Below, piece after piece: positions 26,880 through 38,086 of a stretch of DNA of 64,000 nucleotides (the first letter of the stretch is position 1; each line of letters opens with the position of its first letter). The translations under genes and the position numbers were made by a program. This DNA is from Hippasteria phrygiana (lineage: Eukaryota > Echinodermata > Asteroidea > Valvatida > Goniasteridae), in NCBI GenBank assembly GCA_037893225.1, contig JAZGUH010000488.1, forward strand, positions 992,001 through 1,056,000, in the 5' to 3' direction. The notes below the pieces were generated by a model. That model saw only the letters and a program-made list of their open reading frames with translations. It had not been told where the DNA came from and ran no database searches.

Positions 26880-27890
26880 GTATGTATATACGGGCAATCG
26901 TGGACCTAGGACAAAAGAATTTGGGCGCAGACAAAGGGTCCACGTTTGACCAAACGTCCACGATTAAAAATTGAGTACAAAACCAATGGGAGGTCTTCCG
27001 AAAAAGTTAGAGTATAAACAAAAGAGGAACAATGGGACGTCCACGATTGCAGGTATTTACACACTTGTGTGTGTGAAGAGATATACCGTACCCTGTGGAG
27101 ACATGAACACAATATAGACAAAGGGACTGGATAGGTCTCCATAGGGCAATTCTATGGGTTAGGTTGTCTCCACAAGGAATTTTGAGTGGGTTAGGTTATA
27201 CGAGAGAGGACTTGGGACAATGGGGGATTAGGGATAACAATGACACCAAGGACTTGGGCCGAGTCCTCGGGAGAATTCCGTGTACAAACCTTATGGGAGC
27301 TGTTCGGAAAAAGTTAAAGTACAAACAAAGGGAACAAAAGAAGGGTTCCATTCATGGTCCTCATAAGTATAGGAAAACGCACATGTGTGTGTACAAAGTC
27401 TATGGGGGTTTGCTTAAGTACAGGGACAAAGGGGAGAACAATGCCATGTCTCCACAGGGATGCAAAAACGGGGGTGTGTGTGCGTGTGTGTAAATGTAAT
27501 GTATTACTACTGAGGACACAATGATAGAGAAACAACAATGAAATAATTGTTGTCCTCTGCGGGAGGTCTTTTTGTTGAACACAGTCCTCGAAGGTACAAA
27601 TGTGTACATAGTCCAGAGGAGGGTGTTAAAGTAAAGGGACAATAGAGAAGACAAAGCCTTGTTCTCAGCAGTATAGTAAAACACGACTGTGTGCGTGCTC
27701 TTGTATTGTACTACGTTCGAGGACAAGAGAAAGAAAATACAAAAGAATCTTCCTTGTCCTCGAGAGTCGGTCTTAGTCTATGGGGTTGGGAAAGGAAGAA
27801 TAGAAACACAAAGCATTGTCCTCACGAGTATAGGAAAGTATGTGAGTGTGCGTTCGTGCATAGTCATTGTGCTCTTTCATATCAACTAAC
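26880..27890. repeat. Degenerate tandem repeat, about 100-150 bp units
   Basis: Diverged units built from a shared order of motifs: GTCCWCA followed by AGTATAGGAAAA, a CACATGTGTGTGTACA-like block, then AAAGTTARAGTACAAACAAAG and GGACAATAG. Clear units lie around 26990, 27305, 27410, 27625 and 27815. No coding capacity beyond short frames. Confidence 0.55.
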
Positions 27891-28301
27891 AATATTTGTC
27901 ACTTCGTGGAAACGGCATGATGGAAATGTAGGGAAATGTAGGGAAATGTCCGGCGGGAGCGGGGACAGGAACCGAAGCCTTGGCAGGGTCAGATTGCGGA
28001 CTCCGAGGTAAGGGATGGACTAAACAAGACAATTTGTTTTAATCTTCAATCTTGACTTTATTACTTGCCATTAATCACCACCACTAATTAAAAAAGAAAA
28101 AAAACACACCTGACAAAGATCCAAACACCCCACAATACCTTGCAATGCAACACAGGAAAACATCAATGAATACAATTACATTTGCGAGAACATGCACATA
28201 TCTCTATGCATTAACGGTAGTGAGATTTTGTGACTGTCTCAGGACGAAACCTCAACCTAATAATATAGAAATAAATCCGACTACTTGACCGAATATAATT
28301 A

Positions 28302-28430
28302 GCCTTTTAGGAGGTATGGCGGACACAATAGGAGGGCGCTATTTGATTTGGGTATACCTTTTGTATGGCACAAAAGGTATACCCAAATCAAATAGAACCT
28401 CCTATTGTGTCCGCCATACTTATAAAATGC
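28302..28430. mobile_element. Foldback MITE copy 2, TA target
   Basis: A 129-bp palindrome, GCCTTTTAGGAGGTATGGCGG facing its complement with a few mismatches, flanked by TA at 28300-28301 and 28431-28432. Same family as 23905-24023. Confidence 0.83.
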
Positions 28431-28859
28431 TAATGATAAGGCAAAGATTATTATCTAATACAGCCGGCTTGCATTTCAGTTGCCAAAATCTTATTTTGGG
28501 GGGACGCAAATGGCTAAGTTGTATCCACGTATATGTCTGGTGTCACAAGTCAACAACCGGGAAGACCGAAACTCACAAGATTCAAAATAAAGCGCATTGT
28601 GAATAATACAACCCGAATGCATATTAAACTTTAACGAAGCCAAGATTTTCCGAACTCTACTTTTTAATTTTTTTTATTTACGGATAAACACTGAAAAACA
28701 GTGCCTACTTGTACCATTAGGATAACAAAGTGCAGTATTAAGAGGCACAATTTGTGTAAAAGTGATTAGAGAAACAGTAAAACAGAAACACCAGATTAAT
28801 AATTCTCAAGAAAATCATAAAATCTTAAAAAAATATTTTTTAAAAGGCCTTGCTTTCTG
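28431..28859. other. Unique AT-rich spacer, no gene seen
   Basis: No domain, repeat or RNA gene recognised. Confidence 0.4.
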
Positions 28860-29215
28860 CTGTTGTGGGTTGACCAACAGTGACATCTGGCAGGCTGTTC
28901 CAAACTGGAACCATCGCTGGCATGAAGGAACGATCATACTGCACAAGTGACCAGTGACCATTCTCTGTCCTACCGGATAGCCCCTGCAAGGCAAACCTTC
29001 AAAGTGAGGCGCTTGCCCTGGTATATCTTGATGGAGCTCTCAATGGGGGAAGCATGGTCTTCAGAAGTGCTGGTGCTCCTTCTTTATGTAGTCTGTACAC
29101 AAGGCCAAGACCTGCTACAGTTCTCCGATGTGATAACAGGTCAATCTTCAACTCCTGTGTAGGGGCCTTGATGATATGCATGGCACGACGTTGTACATCA
29201 TCAAATGACCGAATA
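28860..29215 (-). pseudogene. LINE ORF2 C-terminal fragment (Jockey/CR1 group style)
   Basis: Minus-strand translation contains FDDVQRRAMHIIKAPTQEL, then LLSHRRTVAGLGLVYRLHKEGAPALLK. In other frames it continues toward 28860 with YDRSFMPAMVPVWNSLPD. This VQRRA / HRR...VYRLH / WNSLP series is the usual end of the RT polyprotein in Jockey- and CR1-type LINEs. It is truncated and frameshifted, next to a TA-rich stretch at 29217-29260. Confidence 0.72.
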
Positions 29216-29260
29216 GAAAATATATTTATATATATATACATGTATATAAGATTATATTTA

Positions 29261-30155
29261 CACCAGAAGAAAATACAAATGGAGATTATTAATAAATCTC
29301 AAAGATATACACTTGTACTTTAGCGGATCGAGGCATGGATTATGCATGGAAAAATGGACTTCTCTGTTGCTAAGCAACCGTGAAAAGGACCATGCTGGAA
29401 CTTAAACAACATGGACAGCTTTTTTCTCCATCTCGATATAGGCCTACTACGTACAAAAGAAGCAAAATAGCGAAAAAAATACAAACAAATCTATATCAAC
29501 TGTGCCAATATTGAACAAAGTAGATTTTAACAGTGTTTGTTATATAAAAGATATTTAACATCTTTTCTCATTCATTATCTAACATACTTCAGAGACCGAC
29601 TAGAAAACTTAATTTATTTAGAACACAAACATTCAAAGATTTCTTCAAAGAATTATTGTGAACCTCCCCAATGTTTTATATCGCTTTAAAAGCTCACTTC
29701 TTTTTCATTCTTTGAAAAGCAAACCTTTAAACGTGACGTCACTGGAGCTAGACTGGTTCTATCTATTATTTTGCGGCGGGAACCAATCTAAATTTGCGTT
29801 AGCTCAATGCCTTGCTAATCCAGGCTCAGGGGCCACGTTTTTACTCCGCTGTTATTAAACATTTTCCACCCAGTATTAAACAAAGGTTTAAACACACCCA
29901 TGTGACAGCCTCTTGACCAATAGAAAGAGTGAAACTGGAAATTTACTGTGGGTAGACGCGCGATATATTGACTTGTTGGACATAAACTCTAAATTGTTTA
30001 CAATGGTCTACATTCGAGGTCTTTCCAAATACTGCTCAACTGAGAAATCCCGAGAAATACTTCTTAATGAATAACGTAATACAGCTGGCAAAATCTCCGG
30101 TGCAACCACTAGCTTGGTGGCGCACTGTAATGCGAACTTCCTACGATTTTTCGTA
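29261..30155. other. Unique spacer, no gene seen
   Basis: AT-rich DNA with only short frames and no recognised domain. Confidence 0.4.
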
Positions 30156-30163
30156 GTCCAGAG

Positions 30164-30455
30164 CACTGATCTCCGTACGGCAGTGATTGCCTATGCGTGA
30201 ATTGAAGCCACCGCGCGGCCATCTTGCTATATTCAAAACAATGACCGTTTTCAAAGTTCCAGGCTTCAACTCCGTCTCTAACTTCAGCCCATTCACAAAC
30301 TGCATGCATGAATGCAGTTTGGCAATGGGCTGAATTCGGAGACGGAGCTGAAGCCAGGGCTTGGAAAACGGTCATTGTTTTAAATATAGCAAGATGGCCG
30401 CGCATTGGCTTCATTCGCGGAGCTTCGCAGCCAATCCAGTTTATAGAGATCAGTG
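30164..30455. mobile_element. hAT-like foldback MITE with exact 8-bp target duplication
   Basis: A 292-bp element with inverted arms meeting near 30310, starting CACTGATCTC. It is flanked by GTCCAGAG at 30156-30163 and again at 30456-30463. An 8-bp duplication is typical of hAT. A second family member is at 53979-54220. Confidence 0.85.
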
Positions 30456-30569
30456 GTCCAGAGTTGCCAGAATGTATATGGCTATGTGAGCTGCAAGACA
30501 GATTCTCGGCCTTGTTTGCCATGGGAATAAAATCCTCCACATCACAATTAGTACAAAACAAATTGTAAA

Positions 30570-30655
30570 CAGGGCAGAGGATTCGAACCCAGGCCTCGTG
30601 CTCCAAAGCCTTATCAATGTAGCCATAACAACAGCTCGACCAAATTGGATTACTG
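30570..30655 (-). repeat. tRNA-like (SINE) fragment
   Basis: Minus strand: GGCTACATTGATAAGGC, an A-box-like element, then GGGTTCGAATCCTC, a good B box, about 45 nt apart. There is no complete cloverleaf, so a SINE or tRNA pseudogene is more likely than a functional tRNA. Confidence 0.5.
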
Positions 30656-30663
30656 CAACCTTA

Positions 30664-30794
30664 GAGCAAGTTCGAGCGGCGACCATTTGTCGACCACTGG
30701 TCGATTTTGCCTGGGACCCAACATGTATTTCGTATACAGGTTGCCATGGAAAATCGACTAGTAGTTGACAAATAGTAGCCGCTCGAACTTGCTC
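30664..30794. mobile_element. Harbinger-like MITE, TTA target duplication
   Basis: A 131-bp element with inverted ends GAGCAAGTTCGAGCGGC, flanked by TTA at 30661-30663 and 30795-30797. A 3-bp TTA duplication suits PIF/Harbinger. Confidence 0.75.
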
Positions 30795-31027
30795 TTAGTT
30801 GGCTGACCACGTCACTATATCAAGCGCCCTCGTGCGATGTTTATTTTATCTTATTGTATCTTTATCATGAATATGCATGATGGCAATTCTGGTCTACGAA
30901 ACAAAATTGGCGAACTGCCCCAATTACGTAATAATATAATCCAGGCACACAACTCCTCAGTGTAACTGACCCTGTGCATCAAAAGGCACTTAGATGAGAC
31001 ACTACGCCCCAAAAATTCGCTCCAGAA

Positions 31028-31054
31028 CCGGCCTGAATGAGAAAAGCACACTGT
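31028..31054. repeat. Left copy of 27-bp LINE target-site duplication
   Basis: Identical to 35273-35299 (starts CCGGCCTGAATGAG, ends GCACACTGT). Perfect identity marks a recent target-primed insertion. Confidence 0.95.
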
Positions 31055-34000
31055 CATCATCATCATCAGGCTGTCAGCTCGCTAACGAGAAAGACGTCAT
31101 CGCAGTCATGTACATTGATTCAGTTGGCCGGAGTTGAACGCCGGCCACAAGCACGTTCATGGGAGAAAAGTCCAATCCGTGACGTCACACATCTACCACA
31201 ATGCCGACACGCCAAGATTGGTAGTGTGCAGGCAACAGATGGTAAAGGGAATGGTAGGGCACGTTCGTGACGGCGAGACCGTTTTGCATCTGCGTCTGCT
31301 GCTCTTGCCACTTCAGCTGCAGTAGATCCAACCTGCACCACAGTTCGCCAGGCCGTCCTATCCCTAGCTGTACTTTCCCATTGCTGGACATTAATACCAG
31401 CAGCCTTGAGGTGTCTCTTTATACAGTCTGAATAGCGGAGTCTTGGTCGCCCAACTCTGCGTTGTCCATGCGATAACTCGCTGTACATCACAGCTTTCGG
31501 CATTCTGTCATCCTCCATTCTGACCACATGACCGGTCCAGGTGAGCTGTCGCTTTAGAAGCATTGCCTCGATACTAGGAAGTCCGGCCAGCTGTAGGACC
31601 TTGTTGTTTGTCACATGGTCAGACCACTTGACACCAAGGATGGTTCGCAGTTGCCATAGAAACACCCTGGACAAGCGCTGAATGTGTCTACGGTAGAGCG
31701 TAAAAGTCTCTGAGCTGTACAAGAGGCAGGATAGTACGACGGCTCTATAAACCTTGCACTTAGTTGTTGTGGTGATGCTGTGCCTGCTCCACAGCCGGTC
31801 ACGCAGGCGGCCAAAAGCAGCACAGGCCGAGCGGATTTGCATGGACAGCTCCTTCTCCAGACTGCAGTCACTAGAAACAGTGCTACCAAGGTACACGAAG
31901 GAGTCCACGATCTTAAGTGGCTCACCATTTAGCAAGATGTTTGGCTCAATGTATGGGGTTCCAAGTGCTGGTTGGTAGAGTACCTCAGTTTTGCTGGTGT
32001 TGATGGTCAGTCCGAAGGAAGCAGATGCTGCAGCAAACTTGTCAAGAACCTTCTGCAGATCATGCGCAGAGTGTGAGACAAGGCCGGTATCGTCAGCGTA
32101 GAGCAGATCACGTGCACACCACTGGTGGACCTTTGTCTTGGCTTTTAGACGTCGAAGGTTGAAAAGCTTGCCGTCAGTTCGAGTTGTTAGGTAAACGCCT
32201 TCTGTGACATCCCGGTTTGCAACTTCCAGTACAGCAGATAAGAGGAGGGTGAACAGAGTAGGGGCCAGGACACAGCCCTGTCTCACACCATGTGCAACAG
32301 TAAAAGAGTCTGAGGCTTCACCATCAACAAGAACCCGTGCCTGCATGTCGTCATGAAAGCCTCGTAGAATGTTAACAAACTTATCCGGGCAGCCATACTT
32401 GGATAGAAGACGCCAGAGGCACATACGGCTGACTGAGTCGAATGCCTTTGAAAAATCAACAAAGGCGATGTATAGTGGCATATTCTGCTCAGACGATTTT
32501 TCCTGAAGTTGACGCAGTGTAAAAATCATATCAACTGTTCCGCGACCTGCACGGAATCCACACTGTGCTTCAGGAAGTATATCGTTTACTACGGGTTGAA
32601 GTCGCTTAAGCATGATCTTTCCAAGTACTTTACCAGCGATTGCAAGGAGTGAAATACCACGGTAGTTGTCACAGACCTGACGGTTACCCTTTTTCTTGTA
32701 GATGTTGACAATCAGAGCATCTTTAAAGTCTTGTGGAAGTTCCCCGCGCTCCCAAAAAAGCTGAAACATATTGAGTAGCGCATTGAGAAATATCTCACCA
32801 CCGTGCTTATATACTTCTGCAGGGATTCCATCCTGACCAGCAGCTTTGTTGTTCGCCATACCAGCCACAGCACCTCTAAGTTCACTCATTGTTGGAGCAA
32901 CATTGAGCTCCAAGCGGAAGGGCTGCTGGGAAATAGACTCAAGAACATCCTCATCTCCAGTGGAGGGTCGGTTGAGCAACAAAGAGTAATGTTCTTTCCA
33001 GCGAGCTCGAATCTCCGGCTTGTCTGTCAGTAGTTTGTTGCCATCAGAGGAGAGAACTGGGCTCGTAGTTGAATGGCGTGGGCCATAAACTCCTTTGAGC
33101 GACTGGAAGACGCCTCGAGAGTCGCCCCTATCTGCTAGAGCTTGCACCTCTTCGGCTTTTGCCGCCCACCAGCCATCCTCCATGCGTCGTAATTCCCTCT
33201 GCAGGTTTGCCCTTGCTTGCGCATGTTGTTGAATTGCAGCAGGTGAGGAAGGGTTGTTCAGTCGGGCATGGAGGGCTGTGTGGTTGAGAGAGAGCAATTT
33301 CTCTATCTCCGGGTCGTTTTCTGCAAACCAGTCAGAGTTCTTTCGACGTGGGTGACCAAGTGACTTGAATGCAGCAGAATAGACAGCTGAGCGGAATCGG
33401 GTCCACTGATCATTAACTGATTCACCAGCTGATGGTGATACAGTCTCCAGGTTTCTATACAAGGCTTCGCGTAGGCGAGATTTCCCCTCATTGGAGTTCA
33501 ACTTGGAGACATCGAGCCTGCGCTTATCCTTAGGGGGTCGACGTATGTGCGGCACATGAAGGTTCAACTTCAGAATACACCTGATGAGTTTATGATCTGT
33601 GGAACAGTCAGCACCACGCATTGCACGGGTGATGCAGACGCCAGAGAGATGCTTTCTTCGTGTAATGATGTAGTCCAGCAGATGCCATCTCTTTGATCTA
33701 GGATGCTGCCAGGAAAAATACCAGTTGTCGGACATGTTGAAGAAACTGTTTGTTACTGCAAGATCAAAATCCGCACAAATCGAGAGTAATAGCTCCCCGT
33801 TGGCATTGCAGTTACCTCTCCCGAACCTGCCCAACACATGGCCCCAAGTTCTGTAGTCATCGCCGACACGTGCTTTGAAATCACCCAGAACCACCAGATT
33901 GTCTGTGGCTGGCACTGATTGAAGGACCTTGCATAATTCTCCATAGAACCTCTCCTTCACTTCTAAGCTGCTTGGTAAAGTTGGTGCATACACACTGACT

Positions 34001-35272
34001 AGTGTAACAGAAGTTGTGTTGTTGAGTGGCATTCGAAGAGTCATAATGCGATCTGAGATGACTTTTGGAAGATCGGTTAGATTTTTTGCAATGTCATTGG
34101 CAACGGCAAAACCGACACCAGAAGTGCCTTTCCGGGTGTCAGAGCAGTGTGACCAATAGAAGGTGAAATTTTTCTCTTGAACTTCCCCGGCAACTGCAAA
34201 CCTCGTCTCTGACAGAGCGGCAACGTCAATGTTGTATCGATAAAGTTCCTTTGCCACCAGAGCAGTGCGCCTCCGTGCACAGTTGGCATTTGCATCCAGG
34301 AGAGACCTGACATTCCAGCTTCCAAGCACGAGTCTGGTTTTAGTTTTTGTTTCCGGCCTTTTATCTTGATTTCGCCCACAAGAAATGGAGTCCCGCTGAC
34401 CGTGGGATGCCAGCCAGGATATTGATGACGAGCCTTTTTTACCCCACCTTTTCTAGGGGCTTCCCCAAATTGGGGCAGGCGGGGCATCCCTAAATAGGGC
34501 CGCCTGGTCATCCTGGGAAGGACCTCACACTGCCGTCGTCATCGGCAAAGCATGCGACCATCACTCCCAGGCCGCTCACGTGCAGGGATCCCACTACCAG
34601 CCTCCAGCTGCTCAAGCCTGCCAGTACCGCGGTACCCTGTCGCCGTAAGACTTAGAAGATTTTCGTCGGTGTTCTGGACGTTGACTGCGATGTTATTGCC
34701 TGCGCAGTAATTAAGAACAGCCTACCTTGCGCAGGAGTAGGCCGACTCTCTGGACCGTCACCCCATGGATCCAACGGAGAGCAGAAGCTCGACAGTTGGT
34801 AGGAGTGCCGGTTGCCCCGCAGTGTCCAACTAACTAGGACTAGTAGGTCCCTGCCATGAACCCATGTATCTAATGTCGGGTTATGGTAGGCACCAAGTAG
34901 AAATGCTGCCGGAGGAAAGGGAGAATCTCCCGGAGAACCGTCAGCATGCCTGCAAAAGCGCTGCTGCTGCCCAGCGCTAGAAGTTGTGTTCACAAAAACA
35001 AAAAGGGTTTGGGATCAGAGTTTTCCTTCTCCTAGATGGGCTGCCTTCCAAGGCTTGCGAGCCCCATCTGCCCGGAGCAATCTGGTTTTAAGGCGCCAGA
35101 AACCCGCCTGCACACCTCTGCCCTCAGTTCTAAACAGGGATCGGCGCGTGAAGCCGGGCAGTAGGAGTTTGAATAGGAGAGGCTATTTGTGACGCAGACC
35201 ATATGGGACATTTCCTGGTGAGAAATGGCTCATTAATTCACACAATCCCGGTCATTCCTAATCCTTTGACCC
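31055..35272 (-). mobile_element. Full-length single-ORF LINE with perfect target-site duplication
   Basis: 4.2 kb on the minus strand. The 5' end is at 35272, with a 5' leader of about 940 nt without a long frame, then one large ORF and a 65-nt 3'UTR ending in (GAT)n, seen as CATCATCATCATCA at 31055. It is flanked by a 27-bp perfect duplication. Clade not assigned: the GVRQGCVLAP and YADD style plus a C-terminal C2H2-type finger resemble RTE/RTEX- or L2-like elements. Confidence 0.93.
31120..34329 (-). CDS. LINE endonuclease/reverse transcriptase polyprotein
   Basis: A frame of about 1069 codons. The codon at 34329 is GTG and the frame continues upstream to a TAG near 34455 without an ATG, so the true start is unclear. 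Endonuclease: GSWNVRSL, SETRF (Glu41), SVYAPT, GDF at 149-151 and STDHKLIRC. Residue 152 is Lys where APE-type enzymes have the catalytic Asn (GDFN), which probably inactivates nicking. RT: YRGISLLAIAGK, CGFRAGRGTVDM, FVDFSKAFDSVSR, GVRQGCVLAPTLF and intact YADD. The end carries CRHCGRCVTSRIGLFSHERAC, a zinc-finger-like motif. No internal stops. Confidence 0.9.
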   Translation of the reverse strand: MLGSWNVRSLLDANANCARRRTALVAKELYRYNIDVAALSETRFAVAGEVQEKNFTFYWSHCSDTRKGTSGVGFAVANDIAKNLTDLPKVISDRIMTLRMPLNNTTSVTLVSVYAPTLPSSLEVKERFYGELCKVLQSVPATDNLVVLGDFKARVGDDYRTWGHVLGRFGRGNCNANGELLLSICADFDLAVTNSFFNMSDNWYFSWQHPRSKRWHLLDYIITRRKHLSGVCITRAMRGADCSTDHKLIRCILKLNLHVPHIRRPPKDKRRLDVSKLNSNEGKSRLREALYRNLETVSPSAGESVNDQWTRFRSAVYSAAFKSLGHPRRKNSDWFAENDPEIEKLLSLNHTALHARLNNPSSPAAIQQHAQARANLQRELRRMEDGWWAAKAEEVQALADRGDSRGVFQSLKGVYGPRHSTTSPVLSSDGNKLLTDKPEIRARWKEHYSLLLNRPSTGDEDVLESISQQPFRLELNVAPTMSELRGAVAGMANNKAAGQDGIPAEVYKHGGEIFLNALLNMFQLFWERGELPQDFKDALIVNIYKKKGNRQVCDNYRGISLLAIAGKVLGKIMLKRLQPVVNDILPEAQCGFRAGRGTVDMIFTLRQLQEKSSEQNMPLYIAFVDFSKAFDSVSRMCLWRLLSKYGCPDKFVNILRGFHDDMQARVLVDGEASDSFTVAHGVRQGCVLAPTLFTLLLSAVLEVANRDVTEGVYLTTRTDGKLFNLRRLKAKTKVHQWCARDLLYADDTGLVSHSAHDLQKVLDKFAAASASFGLTINTSKTEVLYQPALGTPYIEPNILLNGEPLKIVDSFVYLGSTVSSDCSLEKELSMQIRSACAAFGRLRDRLWSRHSITTTTKCKVYRAVVLSCLLYSSETFTLYRRHIQRLSRVFLWQLRTILGVKWSDHVTNNKVLQLAGLPSIEAMLLKRQLTWTGHVVRMEDDRMPKAVMYSELSHGQRRVGRPRLRYSDCIKRHLKAAGINVQQWESTARDRTAWRTVVQVGSTAAEVARAADADAKRSRRHERALPFPLPSVACTLPILACRHCGRCVTSRIGLFSHERACGRRSTPAN

Positions 35273-35299
35273 CCGGCCTGAATGAGAAAAGCACACTGT
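35273..35299. repeat. Right copy of 27-bp LINE target-site duplication
   Basis: Exact match to 31028-31054, directly beyond the 5' end of the LINE. Confidence 0.95.
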
Positions 35300-36694
35300 A
35301 TATGGTTTATTATTACCCCGGTTAGGGTATACATGGGTTATTTTCTTTAATGTAATATGCAACATTTGTTTTTGCTGCAATTTTCAGAAATTAATGGTTT
35401 TGGGGTTAGTATTTTTATAGAAAATACTGTAACACTGACCTGTTTAAAGTTTCGTGTAAATTATGCTGGGAAAACAAGAGAAAAATGCTGTAGGCTGGTT
35501 CCCTGACCCTACTTCAGACAAAACAGAGCAATGTATAGACGTCAGATATGTATCAGGTCGGGGAGACTAGTTGGCTTGCACCCGTTCTAGACTGGTCCCC
35601 GAAGGACAATGGAGGGACCGGGAACCAGTCTAGCACCCGTTCACGGATGTGTAACCAATTGCCAAACAAAATGTGGACTAACTAAAGTTAGTAAATTGGG
35701 GGAAGTACATGTATTTAAAGAAAAGTAAGTTTTTTTCAAACGATGGTCGGCCGATCATCGCTTGAAAATAATACAAACATTCTACTTTTCTTAAAAATGA
35801 CAGCAGTTGCCATGATTTCACAGGATGCTGGAGATTATTATTTACTAACAGTCAAGTAAGTTATTTCATCATATTGCAATAGTTTTCTATTTTTTTTTAT
35901 TTTTCTTTGGGGGGGGGGGTTATGTTTGCAAATGTCTGATATTACCTTAACTCTCAATTTCTATTTTGTCGTTACCAGCATAATTTGGCTAATTAAAAAA
36001 AAAATCTAAACTTGGCTGGACACTATGAGTACATTTCAAACGGAACGTGACTGGTGAAAATCGACAGATAAAGCCGACGTGGAGTTTTTAACCTAATATG
36101 TTTTATATTTTTAAGTGCCAAGTGTTCCATTAATCCAAGTATAAGTATTCTACACTGTCTGGCATGTTCTTGTTAATCTTTCAGTTGCGTATAATGAAGT
36201 ATTAACAAAATTGTGACTCCAAACAGCGCAGAAATCTATGTAAGCCATAGCCATTAAAGTGGGCCTCGTTTTACGTTTACGCTGCAGGATAATTCCATAC
36301 TTACCGAGCTTCCTTTGGCGCAATATAACACGTCGGTGGAACCCCAAATCCGATAAACCCAGAGCCACATGGGGTGATATAACCACCCATATCTGATAGG
36401 GAAAAAAAAGTGACCACGCTGTAAAATGTTTGTGCGTATACACATCATGCACGTCTAGTGAGCCGTTCAGAAGTACTTGGGGTGCTTCGGGCAAGTTAGG
36501 GGCAATTTTGATCAAGGACTGTTTTTGGACTATTTAGAGTGAACGGTGGCTAGTCGGCAGTCTGGAACCAACTGTGGGGAACCAGCATGGTTGCGCTAGT
36601 TATGAGATCAATAGCAACATTTGAAATACTAAACTCCAAATAACTGAAGTGGGAACCAGTGACACACAACCTATGTTCGTTTTTGGTTCAGCTG
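35300..36694. other. Unique spacer, no gene seen
   Basis: No convincing gene. A G10 run lies at 35909. Short imperfect inverted repeats lie at 35565-35630 (CTAGACTGGT pairs with ACCAGTCTAG) and at 35715-35795. The 121-aa frame 36150-36515 (minus) has no recognised domain. Confidence 0.4.
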
Positions 36695-36922
36695 CACTAT
36701 AAAAACTCCGGATCCGGGTTCTATTTGGTCTGACACATTTCCGGGTCAAATTGACCCGGAAATGAGTCAGAGAAGTATCATGTTGACCTAAAAAGAAGTA
36801 TCATGTTAACCGAAGCAGAAGTATCATTTTGACAGGGAAAAGTGTCATTTTGACTCGGAAAAGGGTCAGGCCAAATAGAACCAGGACCCGGGTTAAATCT
36901 GACCGGGATTTTTTAAAGAGTG
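36695..36922. mobile_element. MITE with CACTNTWAAAAA ends
   Basis: Left end CACTATAAAAACTCCGG and reverse complement of right end CACTCTTTAAAAAATCCCGG, followed by a second shared block GGTTCTATTTGG. The centre has repeated AGAAGTATCATGTTGAC-like units. Target duplication unclear. Confidence 0.65.
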
Positions 36923-37051
36923 TATGTTTCGCACTTGTATGCCATTGCACATGTGTATAAAGTACGACGAATCAACCAACCTCCTGCATCTTTGCGATGT
37001 GTCTCGGTTGATGCTCAAAATTACTATAACTACCGGTACTGTTGCATCAAA

Positions 37052-37661
37052 AGGCCTTTTCACACTAGACAAAATCTCGGGGGTGGCCCCGGGGCGACGC
37101 GGGGTGAGAATGTGCGATGTTTCACACTAGCCATTTTCGCCCGGGGCCACTCTCGAGATTGGTCTCGCCCCGGGGCGAACTCACCAAAACTCCGGGCCAG
37201 GGAGATTGTTCAACCCGGGGCGAGACCGATCTCGGGGGTGGCTGCGGCGCGAAACGGCCAGTGTGAAACGTCGCACCGCGTGCGGGGATTCGTACAACCC
37301 GGGTTGAAAAACAGATGGTCCCAACGCAATTTACAAAAGAAGATCAAGGTCATGTCAAAGCGCGCGCTATTGTTAATTGTAAAGCTTGGCCGAAAGCGCA
37401 GCGCACCGCGGGTAATTTGTATAGTCGTACAGTTCAATAATCATGGAGAAGACAATAGTGAAGAAAATAGAGCGGATTGGTGTGAAACGTACGTTCATGC
37501 CTAACCCCGGGGCGAGCTCGCCCCGGGGGTTGGTTGGGGTAGGTTTGCGCGAAACGAGTGTGAAACACGCTGGGTTAAACCGGGTTGAAAACGCTGGGGC
37601 GGTCCCGGGGCCGCCCCGGGGCGAGTTCCCCTTGGTTCGGCGCTCTAGTGTAAAAAGGCCT
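37052..37661. mobile_element. GC-rich MITE with AGGCCTTTTYACACTAG ends
   Basis: About 610 bp with inverted ends AGGCCTTTTCACACTAG and AGGCCTTTTTACACTAG. It is rich in CCCCGGGGCGA and GTGTGAAAC motifs arranged in both orientations. The frames inside are GC-skewed shadows. Target duplication not resolved. Confidence 0.7.
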
Positions 37662-37699
37662 ATACACACTACCTGGCACACACATATGTAACACACGCA

Positions 37700-38086
37700 A
37701 TAGTAAACTATTTATATCGCTCTGTTGTTCCGTAGCGGGCTCCAGAATCTACAAGGCTTAGATATGGGTTTGATAGATTCGTAGAAACCGGAACCTGAAA
37801 CGGAACTCCACACAGGAAAGGGGGTCGGGTGGGTGGGAAAACCATAAACTTACCACTGCAACTTCTCGGCGTGCAAAACGAGAGATGATTACTCACCTAT
37901 AACGAGCTAGACTCTTACCACGTACAGCGAACGCCACGCCGTCGGTCAGCTAGAATCACGAATGACTTGATTCTTCTGTCGCCCTCACCGTTTCGAGCGG
38001 TACAAATAGTAAACTATTTATATCGCTCTGTTGTTCCGTAGCGGGCTCCAGAATCTACAAGGCTTAGATATGGGTTTGATAGATTC
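37700..38086. repeat. 81-bp direct duplication, 306 bp apart
   Basis: 37700-37780 and 38006-38086 are identical by eye (from ATAGTAAACTATTTATATCG to TTTGATAGATTC). The last 60 nt of the spacer, 37949-38008, recurs at 48366-48426 (AGAATCACGAATGACTTGAT and GAGCGGTACAAATAG), so the unit belongs to a dispersed repeat. Confidence 0.8.

Noticed and set aside
36150..36515. 121-aa minus-strand host gene
   Set aside because: No domain, no start context and no evidence of exons.
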